A stretch of 64,000 nt of DNA. Origin: JANWWM01 sp046292465. GTDB lineage: Bacteria > Bacteroidota > Chlorobiia > Chlorobiales > Thermochlorobacteraceae. Below are positions 35,931 through 44,414 of the stretch, piece after piece. The DNA lies in contig JBKBRB010000006.1 in the NCBI GenBank assembly GCA_046292465.1, positions 62,001 to 126,000 of the forward strand. Direction: 5' to 3'. The notes beneath the pieces are model-generated. The model was not told where the DNA came from and searched no databases. It was given only the letters and a program-made list of their open reading frames with translations. The position numbers were made by a program, and so were the translations under genes. Position 1 is the first letter of the stretch; each line of letters begins with the position of its first letter.

Positions 35931-36305
35931 CTACTTGGCGTCTTCAATGCTGGCAAGTATAAACACGTTGTTTTCCATTTTGCCTTTAACCTTCACCTTC
36001 AAATCCTTTTCTTTTTTGAGCGTGGTCAGGAAGGCTTTGGCTTTCTCGTTTCCTTTTGAGTCGAACTTGATGAATTTGCCGTTGCTGTAAATGCCGTAGC
36101 CTGATTTTGCACACATTTCCACAAGGCAGCATTCTTTGGGGTGGTCAGCCGCCATTTTCACGCTTTCCAAACTTTCACCGCACATGCAATCGGACAGGTA
36201 GCCGATGAGCGTTGTTTGCTTTTTTTCTTTTTTCGTGTCTTGCGCGGTTGCAGGCGTTGTAACAAACAAGGCAAGCAGGGCGAGAGAAATCGTAAGTTTC
36301 AGCAT
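35931..36305 (-). CDS. Cys-rich secreted protein of unknown function
   Basis: 124 aa with a clean signal peptide (LTISLALLALFVTTPATAQ). The mature part has a compact Cys motif: DCMCGESLES, then HPKECCLVEMCAKSGYGIYS. The pattern C-x-C, His, E-C-C-x4-C followed by a GYGIY-x-GKFIKF segment looks like a small metal- or disulfide-stabilised fold; comparable sequences with C-G, H, E-C and C spacing occur in secreted proteins of other phyla, without known function. The C-terminal part is a Lys-rich OB-like beta region. Confidence 0.65.
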   Translation of the reverse strand: MLKLTISLALLALFVTTPATAQDTKKEKKQTTLIGYLSDCMCGESLESVKMAADHPKECCLVEMCAKSGYGIYSNGKFIKFDSKGNEKAKAFLTTLKKEKDLKVKVKGKMENNVFILASIEDAK

Positions 36306-36388
36306 GGTTCTACAAATCGTTTAATGATATTTTAGTTTAAGACACACGCCGAAACGGTTTGAGGTAGTTGAACGTTTCTGCGGTGCGT

Positions 36389-36841
36389 TCAGTGTTTGTT
36401 TGGACGAAGCATTTCAAGATGCGGGATACCGTCTTCGTCGTAGTTGTTAGAGACGCGCACGAAGCCGAAGTCGTTGTAGAACTTTTCAAGGTAGGCTTGG
36501 GCACTGATTCGGATTGGGAGGGTGGGATAGAGCGCCGTTATTCTTGCAATGCTCTCTTGCACGAGGCGTCGTCCGAAGCCTTTTCCGCGTGCGGCTTGCG
36601 TGGTTAGAACGCGTCCGATAGACGGCTCTTGAAATTTGACATTTGGCGGCACAAGTCGTGAATAGGCGAGAATTTTGCCATGTTCGCTCTGCAACATAAG
36701 GTGATGTGAATGCTCATCAATGCCGTCCATATCCAAATACGCACATTGCTGTTCGACGACGAAGACTTCGGCGCGGGCTTTGAGAATCTCATAGAGGGCT
36801 TTCGGGGTCAGTTCCGAAAACGATGAACATTGCCAGTGCAT
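36389..36841 (-). CDS. ElaA-like GNAT acetyltransferase
   Basis: 150 aa. N-terminal ALYEILKARAEVFVVEQQCAYLDMDGIDE is the ElaA signature, and the acetyl-CoA pyrophosphate loop is QAARGKGFGRRL; FYNDFGFVRVSNNYDEDGIPH closes the fold as in ElaA. Substrate unknown. It is divergent from the 74-aa gene at 36898. Confidence 0.85.
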   Translation of the reverse strand: MHWQCSSFSELTPKALYEILKARAEVFVVEQQCAYLDMDGIDEHSHHLMLQSEHGKILAYSRLVPPNVKFQEPSIGRVLTTQAARGKGFGRRLVQESIARITALYPTLPIRISAQAYLEKFYNDFGFVRVSNNYDEDGIPHLEMLRPNKH

Positions 36842-36897
36842 AACATTTGCATGTTTGTGTTGCTATCAGCGTCAATTCAACATCAAATTATTTCGCT

Positions 36898-37122
36898 ATG
36901 CCTCAGGTATCTTACAAAGCCAATCTCGACAAATTTTTGGATTCGCTCTCGCCCGAACAAATGGTGTTTTTAGGCACGCTTATCGAGCGCGACATTGCCG
37001 CAGGCGACTTCGTTCAACTCGATTTGCTTGCAAACTTGATGTATGAACGCATTAAAGATTTTGACGTGAAAGAACTGCACGAGCGCACCCATCGGCAATT
37101 TTCCGACATTGTAGTTACTTGA
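36898..37122 (+). CDS. Small hypothetical cytoplasmic protein
   Basis: 74 aa from ATG at 36898, acidic and mostly helical (LDKFLDSLSPEQMVFLGTLI, DLLANLMYERIKDFDVKELH). No signal, membrane segment or Cys. A longer reading from 36847 adds a non-coding-like stretch. It converges with sua5 with a gap of 19 bp. Family not recognised. Confidence 0.55.
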   Translation: MPQVSYKANLDKFLDSLSPEQMVFLGTLIERDIAAGDFVQLDLLANLMYERIKDFDVKELHERTHRQFSDIVVT

Positions 37123-37141
37123 ATTATTCCAACAAGAAAAC

Positions 37142-38077
37142 TCACTTTTTTGAGGCTTTTTCAATCCTATCCATCAATGCTAAGCCGATGCCTTGTTTGG
37201 GGACGCTTTGGCAATAGATTGTTTTCAAGCCGTGAGCGTCGCACTCTCGGAAGAACGCATAGAGCGAGCGCGCATAGTCGCTGAGTCCTTTACAAATTTT
37301 TTGATGCGCGAAGGGTTTTGGTGGTTGGCTTATGCCGATGAACGCGTGCGCATAATCTACATTGGAAAAGTCATTGATGAGTTTCACCGTTGCTTCGGGC
37401 GCGTAGTGGCGATATTTCATGCCGGGGCTTTTCGGCGTGTGGTGCAAGTCGCTTATGCCAAGGCGCGTTTCTGGCACAACGCGTTGGAGTTCCTCGATTG
37501 AAATCGCGCCGGTGCGCAAGACAACTGGATGCGTAACGGAACAGTCGACAACTGTGGATTCAAGTCCGAACTCGCTTTCATCACCTTTCAAAATGCACTC
37601 GATTTTTCCGTCAAAATCTTCCTGAACTGCTTTCCACGAGGTTGAACTTGGCTTGCCCGAAAGATTCGCCGATGGTGCGGCAACAGGCGTGCCACACTCT
37701 TTGAGAAACATTTGCGTCAGTTTGAGCGATGGCATTCGAATGCCGATGGTGTCTAAACCTGCACTTACAATTTCAGGCACATACTTGCTTTTGGGAAGAA
37801 TAATTGTCAGCGCCCCAGGAAAGAAGACTTCCATTAGTTGCTCTGCAGTACGGGGGATTGTTTTGGCTAATAGTTCTATCTCGTGAAAATTTGCCACGTG
37901 CGCAATTAGGGGGTTATCGGACGGGCGACCTTTGACAAGAAAAATTTTTTGAACATGTGCTTCATCGAACAAACTTGCTCCCAATCCATAAACGGTCTCT
38001 GTCGGGAAAGCCACAACGCCTCCTTTGAGCAAGAATTGCGCGGCGAGCTTAGGCGATTTTGTCAGTTTTGTTTCCAT
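37142..38077 (-). CDS. sua5: L-threonylcarbamoyladenylate synthase
   Basis: Makes threonylcarbamoyl-AMP, the precursor of the t6A37 tRNA modification. 311 aa from METKLTKSP. YrdC core motifs: GGVVAFPTETVYGLGA, KGRPSDNPLIAHV, PGALTIILPKS, GIRMPS, AAPSANLSGKPSST. A linker with SPGMKYRHYAPEA leads to the extra C-terminal Sua5 domain, so this is the long Sua5 type rather than short TsaC. A start 7 codons upstream (38098) is possible. Confidence 0.92.
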   Translation of the reverse strand: METKLTKSPKLAAQFLLKGGVVAFPTETVYGLGASLFDEAHVQKIFLVKGRPSDNPLIAHVANFHEIELLAKTIPRTAEQLMEVFFPGALTIILPKSKYVPEIVSAGLDTIGIRMPSLKLTQMFLKECGTPVAAPSANLSGKPSSTSWKAVQEDFDGKIECILKGDESEFGLESTVVDCSVTHPVVLRTGAISIEELQRVVPETRLGISDLHHTPKSPGMKYRHYAPEATVKLINDFSNVDYAHAFIGISQPPKPFAHQKICKGLSDYARSLYAFFRECDAHGLKTIYCQSVPKQGIGLALMDRIEKASKK

Positions 38078-38308
38078 TGCTAATCCTGAAAGAACCACAC
38101 ATTGACTTCGTCACTTCCACCCACACTAACATTGCAAAACTAAATGATTTACAAGGAGCGCGAAATAACTTTTTGGACTTCGATATGCGCTTTGTAGAGA
38201 TTGCACTTGTTCAATTTCACGCGCGATGTAGAAGGAATCAGCCAAAACGGTTAATCGCTTGCCACACCTGCGGCACACCTGATTTTCTGCACTGGTTTGC
38301 GAGAAAAT

Positions 38309-38887
38309 TCAGCCGTTGAGTTGGCGAAGAAGTTTGAGCAAAGTTTCCTTTCCGGCACGGGAAATTTCTCTGCCTTGAATCGGAAAGTTTGGCAAGGTGC
38401 GTGCGTAGCGGCGAAGTTCATGCACTGTCATGCGGTCGAGATGCTCCAATGAAGGTTTGGCTTCTGACGCCTCAGAAGTGGGCGTCGGCGCGGCTGGCGT
38501 TGCGGTCGTTGAGTGCGAAGAAGTGGGCGGAGCAGGGGTTACAGCAGTTGTTGATGTTGATGATGTAGGCAACGGCGATTCGTTTTGCTTTTTTTTACGA
38601 GGTCGCACCTCCGTGTAAATCAGTTCATCATGTAAGCCGACATCAGGACGCGGAATAACATGCGCTGCTACGAGCGTTCCGACGCGCGCCGCCGCCAATC
38701 GCCCCGCATCAACAGCCGACTGGACCGCAGCCACTTCACCAACAAGTTTTACGGTCATCAAGCCTGCATCTACACGATCAATCGAAATCAGTTTGACGTC
38801 GGCAGATTTGAGGGCGGCATCGCACGCTTCTATTGCAGCAACCAGCCCTCGTGTTTCAATGAGTCCAACGGCAAGTTCTTCGCGCAT
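38309..38887 (-). CDS. BMC shell protein with a disordered linker and C-terminal Rho-N/SAP-like tail
   Basis: 192 aa from MREELAVGLIETRGLV. The first 85 residues form one BMC (Pf00936-type) domain (AVQSAVDAGRLAAARVG, AAHVIPRPDVGLH). A basic PRKKK and a Ser/Thr/Pro/Ala-rich linker of about 50 residues follow, then a conserved-looking helical tail (TVHELRRYARTLPNFPIQGR, EISRAGKETLLKLL). Such tails occur on minor shell proteins and may bind cargo or nucleic acid. An ATG at 38944 would overlap the neighbouring shell gene. It lies 25 bp after the small shell gene. Confidence 0.85.
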   Translation of the reverse strand: MREELAVGLIETRGLVAAIEACDAALKSADVKLISIDRVDAGLMTVKLVGEVAAVQSAVDAGRLAAARVGTLVAAHVIPRPDVGLHDELIYTEVRPRKKKQNESPLPTSSTSTTAVTPAPPTSSHSTTATPAAPTPTSEASEAKPSLEHLDRMTVHELRRYARTLPNFPIQGREISRAGKETLLKLLRQLNG

Positions 38888-38912
38888 AGCTATGATGTGA
38901 AGCAATGAAGCA

Positions 38913-39191
38913 TTAAGAACGCTTGGGAAGAATGCTCTCGACATCGGTGTGTGGGCGAGGAATTACATGGACGGAGACCAACTCGCCGACACGTTGCGCC
39001 GCCGCAGCACCTGCGTCGGTTGCAGCTTTGACTGCACCCACATCGCCACGAACCATGACAGTAACGTATCCGCCGCCAATTGCTTCTTTGCCGATGAGTT
39101 CCACTTTTGCGGCTTTGACCATGGCGTCTGCTGCTTCGATTGCGCCGACCAAGCCCTTGGTTTCCACCATGCCTAAGGCGTCCATTGCCAT
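38913..39191 (-). CDS. Single-domain BMC-H microcompartment shell protein
   Basis: 92 aa, the canonical length of hexamer-forming shell proteins (PduA/EutM/CcmK class). Motifs: ALGMVETKGLVGAIEAADAM, the pore-loop region IGGGYVTVMVRGDVGAVKAA and VHVIPRPHTDVE. It should form the major facets of a polyhedral protein compartment. Paired with the longer BMC gene downstream. No pentamer (BMC-P) gene, aldehyde dehydrogenase or other cargo is adjacent; the neighbours are pepA and sua5. Confidence 0.93.
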   Translation of the reverse strand: MAMDALGMVETKGLVGAIEAADAMVKAAKVELIGKEAIGGGYVTVMVRGDVGAVKAATDAGAAAAQRVGELVSVHVIPRPHTDVESILPKRS

Positions 39192-39261
39192 ATTGAATTT
39201 CTCCGAGTTATGTTTTTGAAAATGTGATTTGTTTTGAACTTGAAGTTACACGAAAAGCACG

Positions 39262-39302
39262 CATTTGCAAAAATGAGAAGGCAACCCAAACGAGTTGCCT
39301 TT
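39262..39302 (-). terminator. Terminator after pepA
   Basis: Minus strand AAGGCAAC, 8-nt loop, GTTGCCTT, then CTCATTTTTG. It lies about 22 bp past the pepA stop and separates it from the shell-gene pair. Confidence 0.75.
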
Positions 39303-39323
39303 CAACGATGTGTGGTTGTTGCA

Positions 39324-40850
39324 TCAGTTCCAGTTGCGTAGCACTTCGGCAAGCAAGCGCACGCCAAAGCCCGAACTGCTTTTTGCATTGCTCGAACCCA
39401 TCGATGGGAACGACGGACCTGCAATATCCAAGTGTGCCCATGCTTTGTGGTCGCCGATAAATTTCTCGAGAAACTTCGCCGCTGTAACCGCACCTGCACC
39501 TCTACCGCCCGTGTTTTTGACGTCAGCGACTTCAGATTTGATTTGCTTGTCGTAATCGTCCCACAGCGGCATTCGCCATACTTTTTCGCCGGAGCGCATT
39601 CCTGCCTTTGAAAGTTTCTCAGCAAGGTCGTCGTTATTGGTGAAAAGCCCTGCTGCTTGATAGCCCAGTGCAATCACACATGCGCCGGTGAGCGTGGCAA
39701 GGTCGATAATAACGTCAGGAGCGTATTCTTCTTTCGCATATGTGAGCGCATCGGCTAAAATGAGCCTTCCTTCAGCGTCAGTGTTATCGACTTCAACGGT
39801 AATGCCAGAGTAGGTTGTCAGAACATCGCCAGGGTTTTGTGCTGTGCCACTGGGCTTATTGTCAGTTGCAGGAATAAATCCAATCACGCGTATCGGAAGT
39901 TTAAGCCGTGCTGCAATTTCTACTGCTCCAATCACACCGGCTGCGCCCGACATATCGGACTTCATATCAGCCAGATTTTCTGACGGTTTGAGCGAAATAC
40001 CACCTGTGTCAAACGTCACCCCCTTACCGACGAGGGCAATTGTCGCCTTAGGCTTGCCTTCGGGCGTGTAATCGAGAATTGAAAATGTTGGCGGCTCACT
40101 GCTTCCTTGATTGACACCGAGCAATCCGCCCATTTTGAGTTGCTGAATTTTCTTTTTGTTAAACACGGTTACTTTGTAGCCGTATTTTTTGCCTGATGCT
40201 TTTGCCGCATTGGCAAGATCGGTTGCGGTCATGTAGTTGCTCGGCGAATTGATAAGGTCGCGCACCATAGATTGTGCCGAGCCAATCACTTCGCCGACCT
40301 TCGCGCCACTTTCAACAGCCTTCAATGAAGAGACACTTGTAATCAACACGAGTTCTTTGAATTCAAACTTCGGTTCGCTTTTGTGCTTTTTATCTTTCAG
40401 TGCTTGAACACGGTCGGTTTTGAGTTTATTGTAGTCGTAAAGCCCAAGTTCAAATCCCTCAACCACCGCTTGTGCAATGTAAGATTCTTCTTCTTGCATT
40501 TCGCTGGCGATTGCACTGATTTCTGTCAGGTTAATGCCAACTTTTGGAAGTTTCATTTCTCTGACTTTTGTCGCCATTGAAGATGCGCTTTTGCGCACGG
40601 CGTCGAGTGAAAATTTCTGTCCTACCCCCAAAACAAAAACGCGCTTTGCATTGAAGTTTTCCTTTTGCGGGTAAAGGACAAGCACCTCTCCTTCTTCGGC
40701 TTTGAAATCACCATTGAGCCCTGCGGTAACAACGCCCGCCATTGCATTGAGAGCGGTTAAACTTTTTTCTTTTGATGCTCTCGGAACAAAAAAACCAATC
40801 GCCTCGAGCGCGAGCGTATTGGGTTCGGCTTTGGATACAGAGACTTTCAT
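39324..40850 (-). CDS. pepA: Leucyl aminopeptidase, M17 family
   Basis: 508 aa cytosolic two-zinc aminopeptidase. Family motifs: VGKGVTFDTGGISLKPS (metal-binding Lys and Asp), MKSDMSGAAGV, the M17 signature NTDAEGRLILADAL and LATLTGACVIALG. The N-terminal macro-like domain is normal for the family. Separated from the BMC genes by a terminator, so a link with the compartment is unlikely. Confidence 0.93.
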   Translation of the reverse strand: MKVSVSKAEPNTLALEAIGFFVPRASKEKSLTALNAMAGVVTAGLNGDFKAEEGEVLVLYPQKENFNAKRVFVLGVGQKFSLDAVRKSASSMATKVREMKLPKVGINLTEISAIASEMQEEESYIAQAVVEGFELGLYDYNKLKTDRVQALKDKKHKSEPKFEFKELVLITSVSSLKAVESGAKVGEVIGSAQSMVRDLINSPSNYMTATDLANAAKASGKKYGYKVTVFNKKKIQQLKMGGLLGVNQGSSEPPTFSILDYTPEGKPKATIALVGKGVTFDTGGISLKPSENLADMKSDMSGAAGVIGAVEIAARLKLPIRVIGFIPATDNKPSGTAQNPGDVLTTYSGITVEVDNTDAEGRLILADALTYAKEEYAPDVIIDLATLTGACVIALGYQAAGLFTNNDDLAEKLSKAGMRSGEKVWRMPLWDDYDKQIKSEVADVKNTGGRGAGAVTAAKFLEKFIGDHKAWAHLDIAGPSFPSMGSSNAKSSSGFGVRLLAEVLRNWN

Positions 40851-40878
40851 TGTGATAGGTTTGGTTTGAAAATTAGGT

Positions 40879-41943
40879 TTAATGGTTATGACTGTTTCGT
40901 AGCAAGTTGATTGAAATAACCGTCAGTTTCTCAATAGCTTCTTGAAGTGGAAAAGGCATGATGCAGCCCGCAGCATTTTTGTGCCCGCCTCCACCGTATT
41001 GCATCGCAATTTCATTGACGGCTAAATCGCCACGAGAGCGCATGCTCACTTTGGTGTGTCCATCTGGCAGCTCGATAAGCAAGAGACTAATGCGTGTGGT
41101 GGGTATGCCAACCATGTAGTCCAAGAGGCGTTCAGTGTCGGTCAAACTTGTCTCTGTTTCGTTTAACATCGCTTGCGTGATGAGCATATATGCGAGACGA
41201 TTTTTCTCCAAGAGCTTGATGCTTCTGATGCCATAGCCGATAAGTTTGAGTATGTTTTCGGTCAGTGTGTTGTAAATTTTCTCGTAAATTTCCATCGGCG
41301 AAATGCCCGTCTCCAAAAGTTCAGCAACAATGCGGTGAACGTGCGGCGTTGTCTTTGGCAGTTTGAACGAGGCGGTGTCGGTCATAATGGCGGTGTAAAG
41401 TCCTGTAGCCACATTTTTATCAATCAGCGTTTTGCCATATCGTTCTTCCATTGCTTTGATGAGTTCATATGTCAGTTCGCCCGTTGCGCATGCATCTGAA
41501 AAGCACACCATTGCGTCGGCAAAGTCTTCTGGGTAAAGATGATGGTCGATGCACACCACTTTTTGACCTTGCTTCTGCAGCTCTAAAACAATTGGCTTCA
41601 TCGCGCGTGTTCTGCCAATATGGTTCGTATCAAGAAGTATGAACAAATCGGCTTGCTCCAACCGCCCTCGATGCTCGACTGAATCTTCTTGAAAAATCAG
41701 CACATCGGATAGATATGGCAGGAATTGATAATTTTTCGGAATGCTCGTCGGGTTGATGATACAAACCTCTTTGCCTAATTGGCGCAAGACGGAAACCATT
41801 GCCACCTCACTGCCCAAGCCGTCACCATCCGAATTTTCATGGGTTGAAAGCACAATGCGTGTTGCGTTTTCAATCAGTTCCAACACAGGTGTCCAAACGG
41901 AAGTCAGCGCAGGATTCTTGACCCCCACAAGTAGGCTCGACAT
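40879..41943 (-). CDS. nrnA: NrnA-type oligoribonuclease / pAp phosphatase (DHH family)
   Basis: 354 aa. DHH domain motifs STHENSDGDGLGSEVAM, FILLDTNHIGR and CIDHHLYPEDFAD (the DHH triad), then a DHHA1 domain ending in GGGGHKNAAG. NrnA removes nucleotides from short RNAs and cleaves pAp. It lies 28 bp upstream of pepA on the same strand. Its upstream region borders the fossil mgsA end. Confidence 0.88.
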   Translation of the reverse strand: MSSLLVGVKNPALTSVWTPVLELIENATRIVLSTHENSDGDGLGSEVAMVSVLRQLGKEVCIINPTSIPKNYQFLPYLSDVLIFQEDSVEHRGRLEQADLFILLDTNHIGRTRAMKPIVLELQKQGQKVVCIDHHLYPEDFADAMVCFSDACATGELTYELIKAMEERYGKTLIDKNVATGLYTAIMTDTASFKLPKTTPHVHRIVAELLETGISPMEIYEKIYNTLTENILKLIGYGIRSIKLLEKNRLAYMLITQAMLNETETSLTDTERLLDYMVGIPTTRISLLLIELPDGHTKVSMRSRGDLAVNEIAMQYGGGGHKNAAGCIMPFPLQEAIEKLTVISINLLRNSHNH

Positions 41944-42025
41944 AACCTTTCACAATAATTTTTCCAAAACGAAACGCCAAGTTATCATAAATTCTTCTTT
42001 TTTTCAACTAAGGAATTTGCTCTCG

Positions 42026-42160
42026 TTAGGTTGAATTTTTCAACCCAAACCGATTCAGATAGTCTTCGAAGCCTAAAATGCGGCGGGTGTATTCGGATTG
42101 CATCAGCGGCGAAGAGATGATGAAATCGGCTGTGGCGCGATTGCACGCAACGGGAATGTT
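42026..42160 (-). pseudogene. Fossil 3' end of mgsA (original C-terminus)
   Basis: The minus strand reads, from 42160, the last 37 or so codons of mgsA (NIPVACNRATADFI onward) and continues to a different end, LNRFGLKNST and stop at 42026. There is no start, and an in-frame TGA lies four codons upstream of the repeat. This is best read as the native end of mgsA, cut off when the restriction-modification segment inserted. Confidence 0.8.
42046..42160. repeat. 115-bp direct repeat, copy A
   Basis: Base-for-base identical to 44435-44549, 2389 bp away. It begins CAAACCGATTCAGATAG and ends ACGGGAATGTT. The sequences diverge at once on both sides. The repeat is part of the mgsA coding sequence and flanks the AT-rich restriction-modification segment. 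Confidence 0.97.
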
Positions 42161-42348
42161 GCCAAAAAATCAACTTAAAGGACAGGAGTAGCCTTATCCG
42201 AATTTCATGTTGCATGTTGTGTGATACATCAGATAAAATCTTCTTAAATCATTTCCTTTCTTCAATCTTAAAAAATCGGTCTCTTCACGGATGAAGCGCA
42301 AGAATGCCCTTGTGCTATTTATGCTGTTTTAGTAAATCCGAAATTGTA

Positions 42349-43017
42349 TTAATGCCTTTTTGTAATATCTTTTTTTTTCAATTCTTTGTAGTAATTTGAG
42401 TTATGAATTGGTTTATCTACTTTTCTTTCACCCTCGAGAAGGGTTATGATGTTTAGATCTACATCAAAATAAGACATAATCGTGTGAGATGAATAGCTCC
42501 CATATATTATTTTCTTTTTTGGTTCAGAAAAATCGCCCGTCAACTGACTTTCAAGTTGAATCAATACGCATTTCAAGTTTGGGACAACACTTTTGAGAAG
42601 AGTAAAATCTACCATTATTCTTTTTAACATAGCATTTTCTGTGTATGCTTTACACTCAATTCCCATAATCATTTTGTTATCAATAGACACGTGAATATCA
42701 GTTTTCAATCCGTAGTAATAATCAGAAATATTTTTATAGATAAACTCTTTCACTTCTTTTTGCTTTAGCCTTTCTATGTATGATTTGTTTATCGGAACTT
42801 TAAATACTTCCTTCTCAAAAGACAATCGTTCTGATTCACCACCAATATTGTGCCATGCAATTTCTACCATGTGGCGCGCAATACTTTCCACTAATTTTCC
42901 TTTGCCAGCACGAATAACACCTCCAAATGCTCTTTCGTCGTCATCTTTTGCATCTGCTTCAATTCCTTTTACTAAAATTTCGTAGGCTTTTATTATTTCA
43001 TCTACTGAATATGGCAT
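42349..43017 (-). CDS. Probable type II restriction endonuclease
   Basis: 222 aa. A PD-(D/E)xK-type core is visible: Asp107 (GLKTDIHVSIDNK) and Glu121/Lys123 (MGIECKAYTE), the usual D-x13-ExK spacing, with a Lys-rich helix after it. The N-terminal half (GGVIRAGKGKLVESIARHM) is helical and could be the DNA-recognition part. It starts 9 bp after the methyltransferase stop, the normal M-then-R order. I cannot name its subfamily or recognition site. Confidence 0.75.
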   Translation of the reverse strand: MPYSVDEIIKAYEILVKGIEADAKDDDERAFGGVIRAGKGKLVESIARHMVEIAWHNIGGESERLSFEKEVFKVPINKSYIERLKQKEVKEFIYKNISDYYYGLKTDIHVSIDNKMIMGIECKAYTENAMLKRIMVDFTLLKSVVPNLKCVLIQLESQLTGDFSEPKKKIIYGSYSSHTIMSYFDVDLNIITLLEGERKVDKPIHNSNYYKELKKKDITKRH

Positions 43018-43026
43018 AACAAATTC

Positions 43027-44235
43027 TTAAAGAAGTATTTCTGATATTCTTTCTTCTGCAATAGTACAATACTCTTTTGATATATCAATTCCTAAGTATT
43101 TTCTATTGAGTATTTTAGAAACAAATGTCGTTGTTCCCGAACCATTAAAAGGGTCAAGAATTATATCATTTTTAAAACTGAACAGTTTTATTATTCTTAA
43201 TGCTAACTCTTCAGGAAACATCGCTGGGTGATTGTATTTTTTCATGTCTCTTTCGGGCGCAATCGACCATTTTGCAACGACCCATTTTTTAAATTCATCT
43301 GCTGAAATATCAGCATCATCGCTCTTACCTTCTTTTTTTATAGTCCCTTTTGCAAATATTTCAATAAATTCCCAAGTATATTTCAAATACGGATTACTCG
43401 GGCTTTTCCAACTTCCCCATGCAGTATACTTACAGTTGTAATTATTTTTTTCCCATAGTATTTCACCTTTCCAAATCATTTTTCTTGACATGAAGTAGTT
43501 ACTTATAATATGATGGCTTGGAATGTAGTCAGAAAAAAGAGGTTGAATATTTACAGCTATTCTTCCGCCATATTTTAAGACTCTAATACATTCGTTGAAT
43601 ATTTCAAATAACTTTGAAAAATATGTCTCCCAGTGTTGTGTATCTTCATTCGTTTTGTAGTTAAGTCCAAAGTTATATGGAGGCGAGGTAAAAATTAAAT
43701 CTATACAATTATCAGGTAGTTTCCTTAAAACTTCAAGACTATCAGCACATATTATCTTGTTCTCAAACTCAATTGGTAACGGATTATTTTTTTGAGAAAA
43801 CCCATCATTATTTGCATAGTAAAATTGATTACGGTTTACTTCTTTTTCTTTCCTGTCTTTTACTTTGCGCTCTTTATTGTATCCAATATACAGACGCTTA
43901 TTGTTCTTAAATCCATAACTTTTTATTGTATCTATTTGCTTCAAAATATCCGAAAGTAACTCAAACACCACACCCGAAGAGTTATTAGACTTAATATTAT
44001 CTACTTCATTCTGAAAAACTTTAATATCTACTGCATTGAGAAATATTATTAGTTGTTCATTAGATAGGTCATAACTTAACTCTTTTTCTGGAAATTTTTG
44101 AAAAAATACCTCTAAAATATTCTTTTCTTTCAAGTCTAATTGCTTTTTTAGAGGGAATACTAACTTCTTGTAGTTCTCGTCTTTTTCTACTTTTTGCATA
44201 GATATGTTCACTATAACCCCTTGAATTTTATACAA
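43027..44235 (-). CDS. Type II DNA methyltransferase (beta-class, N6-adenine or N4-cytosine)
   Basis: 402 aa from a TTG, or 390 from the ATG at 44199, which I consider equally possible. The catalytic motif IV TSPPYN (183-188, preceded by ADSLEVLRKLPD) comes before the SAM-binding motif I DPFNGSGTT (361-369), the beta-class order. About 150 N-terminal residues precede the catalytic domain and form an extra, helix-rich region that I do not recognise. Codons are AT-rich (many AAA, ATA, AGA) unlike the neighbours. It protects the host from the adjoining nuclease. Confidence 0.85.
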   Translation of the reverse strand: MYKIQGVIVNISMQKVEKDENYKKLVFPLKKQLDLKEKNILEVFFQKFPEKELSYDLSNEQLIIFLNAVDIKVFQNEVDNIKSNNSSGVVFELLSDILKQIDTIKSYGFKNNKRLYIGYNKERKVKDRKEKEVNRNQFYYANNDGFSQKNNPLPIEFENKIICADSLEVLRKLPDNCIDLIFTSPPYNFGLNYKTNEDTQHWETYFSKLFEIFNECIRVLKYGGRIAVNIQPLFSDYIPSHHIISNYFMSRKMIWKGEILWEKNNYNCKYTAWGSWKSPSNPYLKYTWEFIEIFAKGTIKKEGKSDDADISADEFKKWVVAKWSIAPERDMKKYNHPAMFPEELALRIIKLFSFKNDIILDPFNGSGTTTFVSKILNRKYLGIDISKEYCTIAEERISEILL

Positions 44236-44414
44236 ATCAAGTATATCAGATATTCTTAATTGGCATTTCTTTCATAAAACACATGTGATACTCCGAGAAT
44301 ATTACCACAACTATTTTTCACAAAACAGATAGAAACTTACTTTTCTGCATATAAACTTTCAATATACTTCACTTTGTCTCTACTGTTTTCGTTCATCATA
44401 CTTTTGACATCTTA

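Noticed and set aside
38185..38319. Possible 44-codon plus-strand gene next to the BMC genes
   Set aside because: It overlaps the end of the longer BMC gene, lacks a ribosome site at proper distance and matches nothing known to me.
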